From: Bacteroidota bacterium
GTDB lineage: Bacteria; Bacteroidota; Bacteroidia; Bacteroidales; Prolixibacteraceae
Direction of reading: 5' to 3'
Assembly: GCA_023412195.1 (NCBI GenBank)
Contig: JAEYNZ010000005.1
Location: 1 to 13,533 of the forward strand
DNA: 13,533 nucleotides
Below the pieces are notes generated by a model. It saw nothing but the letters and a program-made list of their open reading frames with translations. It searched no databases and was not told the origin of the DNA. Positions 1 through 6,710 of the stretch are shown here, one piece after another; position 1 is the first letter of the stretch; each line of letters begins with the position of its first letter. A program made the position numbers and the translations under genes.

Positions 1-324
1 CCCTCTGACCCAACGGGGCGGCTTGTCATTCCGACCGGAGGGAGGAACCTCATCATACACCACAAATCTGTCTGTATACTAAAGGGAGGAACCTCATCAT
101 ACACCACAAATCTGTCTGTATACCGAAGGGAGGTACCTCATGTTAAAAACCCTGTCTGTTTTTACATGGAAGGGAGGAACCTCATGTTACAACCTGGTTT
201 TCCATCATGAACGATTCCTAAACAGAAATTTTCATCATTTTATATTTAGCATCCATCCTCCTGCACTTCAGGTTAGATTTTTTATTGATTATTCCTATCT
301 TTATCATGAATCCAAATCAATGTA
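1..324. other. Gene-free leader region upstream of the glycosidase operon
   Basis: No credible coding sequence is visible here. A 61-codon open frame at 140-325 starts inside a repeat unit and has no protein-like features. Apart from the 44-bp repeats, 186-324 is AT-rich and must contain the promoter for the operon starting at 325. TATATTTA at 241-248 and TATCTTTA near 296-303 each match the Bacteroidota -7 consensus TAnnTTTG except at the last base, but I see no convincing -33 partner, so no promoter is assigned. Confidence 0.5.
40..185. repeat. 44-bp tandem repeat, four copies
   Basis: The core GGGAGGAACCTCAT begins at 40, 84, 128 (with one change, GGTACC for GGAACC) and 172, so the period is exactly 44 bp. 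Units one and two (40-83 and 84-127) are nearly identical along their whole length; units three and four keep the core and part of the CTGTCTGT segment but drift elsewhere. Immediately before the first core is TTGTCATTCCGACCGGAG, which resembles the short dispersed GTCATTCCGA...GGAGGAA class of bacterial intergenic repeats, with TTCC and GGAA able to pair. There are no unique spacers of constant length between fully conserved repeats, so it is not a CRISPR. Function unknown. Confidence 0.85.
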
Positions 325-1554
325 ATGATGCGAAACATTTACCTTGCCATCTATAGCCTGGTCATCCTTCTTGTTTCCTGCAACAACAACCGTCAGGAAC
401 CGGCTGACAACCCGTTCAATACCTCCCTCTTCGAATTTCAAAACCTTGAGCCCCGATGGAACAGCTTCGAGAACCCTACCTCGGGTAAAGGAACGGGCGG
501 ACAGGAAAACCGGGGCGCAAAAGGCCATCCGTATGATTTCCTGAAAGCCGGGGAAACAAAGGTTCTGATGGATGTTTCCGGCCCCGGAATCATTAACCGT
601 ATGTGGTTCACCATCCAGGACCGCTCCCCGCAGATGCTGCGTTCGCTCAGGATCGACATGTACTGGGACGGGGAAGAGGTTCCTGCCGTGTCTGCCCCTT
701 TCGGCGATTTCTTCGGGAATGGCCTTGGCAGAATGGTTGCCCATGAAAGTAAACTGTTCTCAAGCGCCGAAGGAAGGTCGTTTAACTGCTTTATCCCAAT
801 GCCTTTCCGTTCGGGAGCTAAGGTTACCGTTACAAATGAAGGCGCTGCCGACCTCGATATGCTCTTCTACGACATCAACTTTGTTCAGATCAGTAACTGG
901 AACAATGACTACCTGTATTTTCACTGTTTCTGGAACCGTGACACTGCCACTACACCAGGTGAGGATTATGTAATCCTGCCCCGCGTGGAAGGCAAAGGCC
1001 GGTTCCTGGGTGTCAACTTTGGAGTGATGGCCAATCCTGTCTATCAGAAATCGTGGTGGGGTGAAGGGGAGGTGAAAATGTACCTCGATGGTGACGGTGA
1101 ATTCCCAACACTTATCGGCACCGGAACTGAAGATTACATCGGCACTGCATGGGGACAGGGTGCCTTTATAAACCGCCATACCGGCTGTCCGGTTGCTGAT
1201 ACTGAAAACGACCACTGGACGTTCTATCGTTACCACATACCCGATCCCATCTACTTTAACAGAGAATTCAGGGCTGATATCCAGGCGATGGGCGGAAACA
1301 TGAAAAACAAAGTTATAGAGTTTCTTGATAATGGTGCACCCTTAATACCCGTTACCATTCAGGAAGGACAGGAATTCATGCGACTGATGGATTCCGTGCC
1401 CTCTGTCGATTTGAAAAGAGGTGATTTAATGGACGGATGGACGAATTTCTACCGCTCCGACGACTGGTCATCAACGGCTTATTTCTATCTCGATATGCCG
1501 GCAAATAAACTTCCACAGCTGGCAGGCCTGGAACTTAGAACTTATAAAATGTAA
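325..1554 (+). CDS. DUF2961 / GH172-like lipoprotein glycosidase
   Basis: A 409-residue DUF2961 protein. Seen: a lipoprotein signal with lipobox L16-V-S-C19 followed by Asn-rich residues, which predicts lipid anchoring outside the cytoplasm. Family signatures are WNSFENPTSGKGTGGQ (45-60), the NRGAKGHPYD stretch (62-71), DMYWDG (111-116), GDFFG (127-131), GRSFNCFIPMPFR (150-162), WWGEGEVK (244-251) and GTGTEDY (265-271). Known: DUF2961 was reclassified as GH172 after characterisation of difructose-dianhydride and D-arabinofuranosidase enzymes that use two glutamates. E247 or E249 and E269 are the likely counterparts here, by motif position only. It is the first gene of the operon, 23 bp ahead of the SGNH gene. 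The start is ATG 325, with ATG 328 an equal alternative; there is no Shine-Dalgarno sequence, as is normal in this phylum. The family call is strong; the substrate is unknown. Confidence 0.9.
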   Translation: MMRNIYLAIYSLVILLVSCNNNRQEPADNPFNTSLFEFQNLEPRWNSFENPTSGKGTGGQENRGAKGHPYDFLKAGETKVLMDVSGPGIINRMWFTIQDRSPQMLRSLRIDMYWDGEEVPAVSAPFGDFFGNGLGRMVAHESKLFSSAEGRSFNCFIPMPFRSGAKVTVTNEGAADLDMLFYDINFVQISNWNNDYLYFHCFWNRDTATTPGEDYVILPRVEGKGRFLGVNFGVMANPVYQKSWWGEGEVKMYLDGDGEFPTLIGTGTEDYIGTAWGQGAFINRHTGCPVADTENDHWTFYRYHIPDPIYFNREFRADIQAMGGNMKNKVIEFLDNGAPLIPVTIQEGQEFMRLMDSVPSVDLKRGDLMDGWTNFYRSDDWSSTAYFYLDMPANKLPQLAGLELRTYKM

Positions 1555-1577
1555 TTTATAATATAAAAAAACAAACT

Positions 1578-2246
1578 ATGAAGTATTCGTGGCTGACAAA
1601 AGGGATCCTCGTGATCATGATTTTATTTGGAGTAATCCATTCCAATGCGCAGGATCCCAAAAGATTTCAGAAAGAAATAGAAACACTGACAGAAAAGGAC
1701 TACTGCTTCAGTCCTGATAAAGAGCTGCTGTTATTTACAGGAAGTTCCAGCATCAGGATGTGGAAAGATGTGCAGTCGGCTTTTCCTGAACACCATGTCA
1801 TCAATAATGGATTCGGGGGCTCGCACTTCAGCGACCTGATTTATTATTACGATGAACTTATCGGCCGTCACGACCCTGATTACCTCTTTATCTATGAGGG
1901 CGACAATGATATTGCTTCGGGAAAAGACCCAAAGAAGGTGAGGGATGAGGCCAGGATGCTTGTTGAAAGGATAAAAAAGGATAAACCTCAGGCTAAGATC
2001 GTGCTGATTGCAGCCAAGCCGAGCGTTGCCCGGTGGGAGCTGAAGAAAGAGTATGAAAAGCTGAACCGGTATCTTGAACAGATTGCCAAAAGGACAAAAG
2101 GGGTTGAGTTTGCTGATGTGTGGAAAGCCATGCTCGATGAAAAGGGTGAAGTTTACCGTGATGTTTTTGTGGATGACAATCTTCACATGAATGATAAGGG
2201 ATACAGAATCTGGGAGCAGGTGATAGGCCGGCACCTGGAACAGTGA
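1578..2246 (+). CDS. Secreted SGNH/GDSL-family hydrolase
   Basis: A 222-residue exported esterase-like protein. A signal peptide occupies about residues 1-24 (hydrophobic core ILVIMILFGVI, probable cleavage after SNA). The four SGNH blocks are visible: block I FTGSSSI (53-59) with S57 at the nucleophile position, where the usual GDS is GSS; block II around NNGFGGS (G81); block III GDND (108-111) carrying the oxyanion Asn110; and block V D200-N-L-H203 supplying the Asp/His pair. Known members remove acyl or acetyl groups from carbohydrates or lipids. Placed between two glycosidases with gaps of 23 and 36 bp, it is probably a carbohydrate esterase that exposes the glycan to its neighbours, which is inference from context. 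The start codon follows an A-rich leader. Catalytic residues all appear intact. Confidence 0.88.
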   Translation: MKYSWLTKGILVIMILFGVIHSNAQDPKRFQKEIETLTEKDYCFSPDKELLLFTGSSSIRMWKDVQSAFPEHHVINNGFGGSHFSDLIYYYDELIGRHDPDYLFIYEGDNDIASGKDPKKVRDEARMLVERIKKDKPQAKIVLIAAKPSVARWELKKEYEKLNRYLEQIAKRTKGVEFADVWKAMLDEKGEVYRDVFVDDNLHMNDKGYRIWEQVIGRHLEQ

Positions 2247-2282
2247 AATTAGAATTTTTTGTGTGACTAAACCAGTTGTAAA

Positions 2283-4853
2283 ATGAAACTAAAACCTTTG
2301 CTTTTTGTGGCACTTGCTGTCGTTTTTTTATCGTGCCGCAACAACAACAAATCAGAAGGTGAAAGATCCTTCAATTCAGTGTACGAAGGCGAATACCTGA
2401 ACCGGCTTGCATTTCCAGTTGGAGGCATTGGTGCAGGCATGATCTGCATGGAAGGCAACGGCGCCTTTTCGCATGTATCGGTGCGGAACCATCCCGATGT
2501 GTACAACGAACCTTTCATGATGGCTGCTTTGTCGCTTAAGGGAGTTGAAAACGGAGCAAAAGTGCTTGAAGGTCCTGTGCCGGCGTGGAAGGTATTTGGA
2601 AATCCGCAAACAGGCAACGGTGCAGGAAGCACTTCGTATGGCTTTCCACGGTTTGAACATGCTTCCTTTGAAAGCCGGTTCCCGTTCGGAAAGCTGAACC
2701 TGCACGATAATGACCTGCCGGTTGAAGTGTCTGTCACGGGCTGGAGCCCGTTTATTCCGGCTGATGAGGACAATTCAAGCCTCCCGGTTGGCAGCTTTGA
2801 ATATATTTTCAGAAATACAGGGAGCAAGGAAATTGATGCCTTGTTTTCTTACCATGCCGAAAACCTGATGCGGATTGAAATCCCCAGTGAGTGGGGCGGC
2901 AACTATGAGCGCGGGCATTCCATTGGCGGTATGCCCGGTGGTTTCCTGCTGAAGCAGGAATGCCATCCTGATAAGCCGCACTACAAAGGTGACTTTGCAA
3001 TATTTACGGATGACCCTGCTGCCGTTACTGATCTCTGCTGGTTCAGGGGAGGCTGGTTTGATTCACGCACACTTTTTTGGAAAGATCTTTCTGAATTTAC
3101 CTACCAGGCCGATACAACCACCATGAATTCACCCGGCGCATCCCTGTATGTTCCTTTTAAGCTCAAACCCGGTGAGGAGAAAACAATCAGGCTGATGATG
3201 GCCTGGCATGCCCCTCATTCGATGCTAAGGGCAGGCCTGGGGCCTGTGTCGCAGGAACAGCTTGCTGCCGACCTGGCAGCCTGTCCGCCTGAAAAAGGTT
3301 GCTGTGCCGACCTGAGCCATATCTACTATGAACCCTGGTATTCCGGGAAATTTAAGGATGTAGTCGAGGTTGCAGGCTACTGGAAAGCGAACTACAGCGA
3401 TCTGAAAACTAAAACTGCTTTGTTTACCGATGCGTTTTACAGTTCCACTTTACAATCTGAAGTGATAGAAGCAGTGGCAGCCAATCTTACAATCCTGAAG
3501 TCGCCTACCGTTTTAAGGCAGAAAGACGGGAAGTTGTGGGCCTGGGAAGGATGCCACGACGACAGTGGGTGCTGTTATGGCTCGTGCACCCATGTTTGGA
3601 ATTACGCACAGGCCATCCCGCACCTGTTCCCGGCGCTGGAACGGACCCTGAGAGAAACCGAATTTAACGTGAGCCAGAATGAGGAAGGGCACCAGAATTT
3701 CCGTACAAGTATGCCCATTGTGCCAGTAGATAATCATGATTTTCATGCTGCAGCCGACGGTCAGCTGGGGGGCATCATGAAGATCTACCGCGACTGGCGC
3801 ATATCAGGAAATACTGACTGGATGAAATTGCTCTACCCCGAAGTGAAAAGAAGCCTCGATTTCTGCATTGCCGCATGGGATCCAAAGGGAAAAGGGATCA
3901 CTGAAGAGCCACATCACAATACCTACGACATCGAATTCTGGGGGCCTGATGGCATGTGCACAAGCTTCTATCTGGGTGCTTTAACCGCTATCATTGAAAT
4001 GGGGGAGGTCGCTGGTGACGATGTTTCAAAATACAGGGATTTACTGGCGAAAGGAAAACAGTTTCTCGAAAATGACTTGTATAACGGTGAGTATTTCATT
4101 CAGAAGATCATGGTGGAGGGACTGGAGGCTGCCGACCCTGTGGCTGCTTCAAAAGTGGGCATCAACATGAACTACTCGCCCGAAGCCATTGAATTGTTGC
4201 AAAAAGAAGGGCCAAAATACCAGTATGGCAGCGGCTGCCTTTCAGATGGTGTTCTGGGTGCCTGGATCGGTAAAATGGCAGGGATGGACGATTTTATAGA
4301 CCAGTCAAAGGTGAAAAGCCATCTTACTGCAGTGCACCGGCACAATCTTAAAAGCGATCTGTCGAAACATGTAAATCCGCAAAGGCCATCTTATGGAATG
4401 GGGAAAGAGGGTGGTTTATTGCTCTGCACCTGGCCTGACGGGGGAGAGTTGACGCTGCCTTTCGTGTACAGCAATGAAGTATGGACTGGGATCGAGTACC
4501 AGGTTGCCTCCCACCTGATGACAATGGGGGAGGTTGAAAAGGGGCTTGAGATTGTAAGGGCGGTGCGTAAAAGGTACGACGGCCGGGTGCGCAACCCTTT
4601 CAATGAATACGAATGCGGCCACTGGTACGCCCGTGCCATGGCTAGCTACGGACTGCTGCAGGGACTGACAGGCACACGCTACGATGCAGTTGACCAGGTG
4701 CTATATGTCGATTCAAAAGTGGGTAATTTCACAAGCTTCCTGTCAACGGATAAGGGCTTTGGTACAGTGGAGATGAAAAACGGAAAAGTTTCAGTTGATG
4801 TGGTTTATGGGGATATACCTGTGAAGGAGGTTGTTCAGAGCGGTGACCGATAA
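2283..4853 (+). CDS. GH116-family (GBA2-like, DUF608) glycosidase lipoprotein
   Basis: An 856-residue protein with an N-terminal GBA2-type beta-sandwich domain (from about RLAFPVGGIGAGM, 41-53, to about residue 310) and a C-terminal alpha/alpha-barrel catalytic domain (about 375-800). The N-terminus carries a lipoprotein-like signal (F-L-S-C18), though Phe at -3 is a weak lipobox. Comparison with the remembered sequence of human GBA2, whose nucleophile lies in a LEG motif and acid/base in a TYD motif, points to E422 (WEG, 421-423) and D549 (NTYD, 546-549). EVWTGIEY (732-739) and ECGHWYARAMASYG (777-790) are further family signatures. Known GH116 enzymes are beta-glucosidases, beta-xylosidases or N-acetylglucosaminidases; specificity cannot be read here. 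Residues 424-435 contain four cysteines close to the nucleophile. It is the last gene of the operon, and no clear intrinsic terminator follows. Confidence 0.9.
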   Translation: MKLKPLLFVALAVVFLSCRNNNKSEGERSFNSVYEGEYLNRLAFPVGGIGAGMICMEGNGAFSHVSVRNHPDVYNEPFMMAALSLKGVENGAKVLEGPVPAWKVFGNPQTGNGAGSTSYGFPRFEHASFESRFPFGKLNLHDNDLPVEVSVTGWSPFIPADEDNSSLPVGSFEYIFRNTGSKEIDALFSYHAENLMRIEIPSEWGGNYERGHSIGGMPGGFLLKQECHPDKPHYKGDFAIFTDDPAAVTDLCWFRGGWFDSRTLFWKDLSEFTYQADTTTMNSPGASLYVPFKLKPGEEKTIRLMMAWHAPHSMLRAGLGPVSQEQLAADLAACPPEKGCCADLSHIYYEPWYSGKFKDVVEVAGYWKANYSDLKTKTALFTDAFYSSTLQSEVIEAVAANLTILKSPTVLRQKDGKLWAWEGCHDDSGCCYGSCTHVWNYAQAIPHLFPALERTLRETEFNVSQNEEGHQNFRTSMPIVPVDNHDFHAAADGQLGGIMKIYRDWRISGNTDWMKLLYPEVKRSLDFCIAAWDPKGKGITEEPHHNTYDIEFWGPDGMCTSFYLGALTAIIEMGEVAGDDVSKYRDLLAKGKQFLENDLYNGEYFIQKIMVEGLEAADPVAASKVGINMNYSPEAIELLQKEGPKYQYGSGCLSDGVLGAWIGKMAGMDDFIDQSKVKSHLTAVHRHNLKSDLSKHVNPQRPSYGMGKEGGLLLCTWPDGGELTLPFVYSNEVWTGIEYQVASHLMTMGEVEKGLEIVRAVRKRYDGRVRNPFNEYECGHWYARAMASYGLLQGLTGTRYDAVDQVLYVDSKVGNFTSFLSTDKGFGTVEMKNGKVSVDVVYGDIPVKEVVQSGDR

Positions 4854-4889
4854 TGATTATATTATATCGAAAATACGGAACAGCAATCT

Positions 4890-4918
4890 TTTATTAAACA
4901 TTCGACCCCTTCAGGCTC
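4890..4918 (-). repeat. Hairpin repeat, copy D (degenerate)
   Basis: Read on the minus strand, this copy has a stem-loop GAGCC-TGAAG-GGGTC with one G.G mismatch, then a tail GAATGTTTAATAAA. It keeps the TGAAG loop of the other three copies and matches the common tail at about 9 of 14 positions. It is the outermost left element of the symmetric cluster. Confidence 0.55.
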
Positions 4919-4940
4919 GGGTTCCAGGGAGTAATTTTCC

Positions 4941-4969
4941 TTCTATATACATGTGAACCCTTCAGGTTC
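4941..4969 (-). repeat. Hairpin repeat, copy A
   Basis: On the minus strand: stem-loop GAACC-TGAAG-GGTTC, five perfect pairs, followed by the tail ACATGTATATAGAA. It faces copy B across a 14-bp gap, so the pair forms a long imperfect inverted repeat of about 72 bp. Confidence 0.8.
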
Positions 4970-4983
4970 ATTTTGGTCTTCTT

Positions 4984-5012
4984 AATCCTGAAGGGATTAC
5001 ATGTTTATAGAA
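4984..5012 (+). repeat. Hairpin repeat, copy B
   Basis: On the plus strand: stem-loop AATCC-TGAAG-GGATT, five perfect pairs, followed by the tail ACATGTTTATAGAA. The stem differs from copies A and C on both arms in a compensatory way, while loop and tail are conserved. Confidence 0.8.
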
Positions 5013-5035
5013 GATGCAGGCGGAGGAGTGGTCCT

Positions 5036-5064
5036 GACCCTGAAGGGGTCACATGTATACAAAC
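5036..5064 (+). repeat. Hairpin repeat, copy C
   Basis: On the plus strand: stem-loop GACCC-TGAAG-GGGTC, five perfect pairs, followed by the tail ACATGTATACAAAC. It is the outermost right element; together the four copies are arranged minus, minus, plus, plus. Confidence 0.78.
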
Positions 5065-5334
5065 CTTGGAAAGATGAGGAAGAGCGTGAATCAGAAGGCT
5101 AAGCCATCTGCTTCTCTCTCCTTCTGTAATATTCACTGATCCGTCATTGTTACTGCGAGGCACGAGCGGGAAGCCCGCCTGGCTGGTCATGCAACCCCCA
5201 GGTACTACCTCTTCACGACATTGAGGCTGGAAATCGTTACCATCTTCAGGCAACTTAATGTTATTTTCCAAAACTTCCCTTCACTGATTCTGTTTATAAT
5301 CCCAAACATGTATGAAGAACGGTTCATTTTAAGT

Positions 5335-6111
5335 ATGATACACTTTTTAAAATACTTATTCCCGGCAGTGTGGCTGGTATTCGTGATACCTGGTAACATC
5401 CGTGCAGCAGAACCCGATACCCTTAAATCTCCCCTAGACCTGAATATAAGGGTAGGGGTAACCAACAATGGTTTTTCATTTGTTCCGGCCTTTACCCTGG
5501 GCGAGCCTGCCACTTCGCTCGATATCATCCTGAAGTGGAAAAGGTTCAGCATAGAGCCACAGTTCCAGTACTCCCTTTCAGGCAAACCCTGGTCATTCAT
5601 ATTCCTGTACAGGTATAAAGTCATCACTGAAGGCAGGTACCAGCTTTCAGCCGGGACCCATTTTCCAGCTCTGGCTTTTATATATGATGATTCAGCCTTT
5701 GAAGGCAGCGGAGGTAACCGCCCCATTGTCGACAGGGTCCTGGCTGCTGAACTTATAAATACCTTTACAGTCAATCCCCGTTTAAGTTTTATGCTGCTTT
5801 ACCTCCGCACAAGGGGCGTGCAGACAGAAAGCTTCAGGAACGGACATTTCCTTTCCCTAAGCCCGGTATTCTCACCAATCCAGGTAGCACGGGATTATCA
5901 GCTCGGCCTTTACCCACAGGTTTTTTACCTCAGGCTCGATGATCGCGATGGCTTTTATATTTCAGGTAACATTCTGCTTGAAAAACGAAACTTCCCCCTT
6001 TCGCTGGGTTCAACCTTCTACAAAACCTTCGATGATGAAATCGGTGGTGAGGATTTCAACTGGAACCTGAGCCTGTTTTATACCTTCCGGAAGACATATC
6101 ATCCTAAGTAA
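5335..6111 (+). CDS. Secreted protein, probable outer-membrane beta-barrel
   Basis: A 258-residue protein of unrecognised family. ATG 5335 is chosen because it gives a textbook signal peptide (MIHFLKYLFPAVWLVFVIPG, cleavage near IRAA). Starting at 5308 or 5221 would put a long atypical extension in front. The mature part alternates hydrophobic and polar residues in short strands rich in Tyr, Phe and Leu, for example SFIFLYRYKV, LSFMLLYLRT, YQLGLYPQVFYLRL, DGFYISGNILLE and FNWNLSLFYTFRK. These are separated by Asp/Gly turns and end close to an aromatic C-terminus, as expected for a small outer-membrane barrel. No catalytic motif is visible. It is transcribed alone, with repeat-rich DNA on both sides. 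An assignment to a transporter or assembly role would be a guess. Confidence 0.75.
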   Translation: MIHFLKYLFPAVWLVFVIPGNIRAAEPDTLKSPLDLNIRVGVTNNGFSFVPAFTLGEPATSLDIILKWKRFSIEPQFQYSLSGKPWSFIFLYRYKVITEGRYQLSAGTHFPALAFIYDDSAFEGSGGNRPIVDRVLAAELINTFTVNPRLSFMLLYLRTRGVQTESFRNGHFLSLSPVFSPIQVARDYQLGLYPQVFYLRLDDRDGFYISGNILLEKRNFPLSLGSTFYKTFDDEIGGEDFNWNLSLFYTFRKTYHPK

Positions 6112-6403
6112 ATCAGTATTTTTTTCTAATTCCTTAAACCTGGAAAAGTTGTGCCGGAACCCCGCAGCTCTTCTTCTTCAATTATCTTCACAGCCGGTCG
6201 GGAAGAAACATCAGGAGTACAATGATCCTTCACGCAAAGCTCAATCTGTTATCAGCTACCTGTTAACTTCACAACAACTTCGGGATAACTTCGCTACATC
6301 GCGAATATATCGCGAACTTGTCGCGAAGGGATCGCGAAGGGATCGCGAACTTATAAAGAAGATTATGCTGCGTTGGACCCCCGTGGAAAAAAGAAGAAGA
6401 TGA
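6112..6403. other. Degenerate region with a doubtful 84-codon ORF
   Basis: An open frame starting with TTG at 6149 and ending at TGA 6401-6403 spans this stretch. Its C-terminal third is the translation of an 11-bp repeat, and its N-terminal part has no recognisable domain, so I do not call it a gene. The frame is the same as that of the hepT fragment that follows the TGA. It may therefore be decayed coding DNA of the same locus, but I cannot match it to the HepT N-terminus. Confidence 0.4.
6299..6348. repeat. TCGCGA palindrome array with 11-bp period
   Basis: TCGCGA occurs at 6299, 6310, 6321, 6332 and 6343, each exactly 11 bp apart. Degenerate copies TCGGGA (6280) and TCGCTA (6291) extend it to the left, the latter pair also 11 bp apart. 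The 5-bp spacers vary between ATATA, ACTTG and AGGGA-like forms. Because the unit is palindromic it reads alike on both strands. The spacing is close to one helical turn. Confidence 0.85.
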
Positions 6404-6556
6404 AACTCTAAAACAAAAGCAAGAAAAATTGTTGATACCCGAAACAGAATCATTCATGGTTATGATACTGTTTCAGAAGATATCATCTGGACGATTGTAT
6501 CTCATGATCTTATATTATTAAAAAAGGAAATAGTTAAATTACTGGACGAAGAGTAA
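6404..6556 (+). pseudogene. C-terminal fragment of a HepT-like (DUF86, HEPN) toxin
   Basis: A 50-codon open frame with no start codon, directly after an in-frame TGA (6401-6403). It translates to the typical C-terminal end of HepT/DUF86 proteins: RNRIIHGY at fragment residues 13-20 matches the RX4HXY HEPN RNase motif, and IIWTIVSHDL plus KKEIVKLLDEE form the usual last helix. Known: HepT is an RNase toxin neutralised by the MntA nucleotidyltransferase, which modifies the Tyr of the RX4HXY motif. The preceding roughly 90 residues of the family, including the first helices, are absent and are replaced by the TCGCGA array. It cannot encode a functional toxin as it stands. A frameshifted mntA lies 1.5 kb downstream on the same strand. 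Confidence 0.75.
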
Positions 6557-6640
6557 AAATTCAATTGGTAAATGAGTTTAACAGGGTATCAAGTTTTTAT
6601 TGAGCAACCTGTTTAAAGGAAGAATTGATTAAGATTTTGC

Positions 6641-6677
6641 CACAAAGGCACTAAGGCACAAAGAAGAATCACAAAGA
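6641..6677 (+). repeat. Short CACAAAGG-type direct repeats
   Basis: Three adjacent 8-bp units CACAAAGG, CACTAAGG and CACAAAGA (6641-6664) are followed by a fourth, CACAAAGA, at 6670. The motif resembles CCACAAAGGCAC-type dispersed repeats that I recall as common between genes in Bacteroidota and related phyla. It sits just beyond the end of the YoeB gene. Confidence 0.6.
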
Positions 6678-6710
6678 GGTCATAGGGAATTCTGATGGTC
6701 CCCTGCTGCT

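Larger units (their letters stand above)
4854..5334. other. Repeat-rich intergenic region after the glycosidase operon
   Basis: No gene is supported here. The left half carries four copies of a hairpin repeat, annotated separately. The right half contains GTCATTGTTACTGCGAGGCACGAG-like sequence (from 5146), reminiscent of the dispersed GTCATTGCGAG repeat class, with an internal GC hairpin (GCGGG 5166-5170, CCCGC 5174-5178, loop AAG). There is also a separated inverted pair CAGAAGG (5092-5098) and CCTTCTG (5120-5126). No T-run follows these hairpins, so I do not call a terminator. An open frame runs from 5221 into the next gene, but its first 38 codons do not look like protein. Confidence 0.6.

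Noticed and set aside
40..185. CRISPR array
   Set aside because: The 44-bp units are contiguous and similar along their whole length in the first two copies; there are no distinct unique spacers and no cas genes.
140..325. 61-codon ORF on the plus strand
   Set aside because: It starts within a repeat unit, has no protein-like pattern and ends at the start of the DUF2961 gene.
304..744. 146-codon ORF on the minus strand and other long frames opposite the glycosidase and mutase genes
   Set aside because: They lie opposite strongly supported genes and show no domain signatures; they reflect codon bias of the real genes.
5166..5178. Intrinsic terminator after the glycosidase operon
   Set aside because: The GCGGG/CCCGC hairpin is not followed by a T-run and lies over 300 bp from the stop codon.
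5221..5334. N-terminal extension of the beta-barrel protein
   Set aside because: The extra 38 residues precede a typical signal peptide and do not form a credible one themselves; ATG 5335 is the better start.
6149..6403. 84-codon ORF as a real gene
   Set aside because: It starts with TTG, its end is the translation of the TCGCGA array, and no family is recognised.
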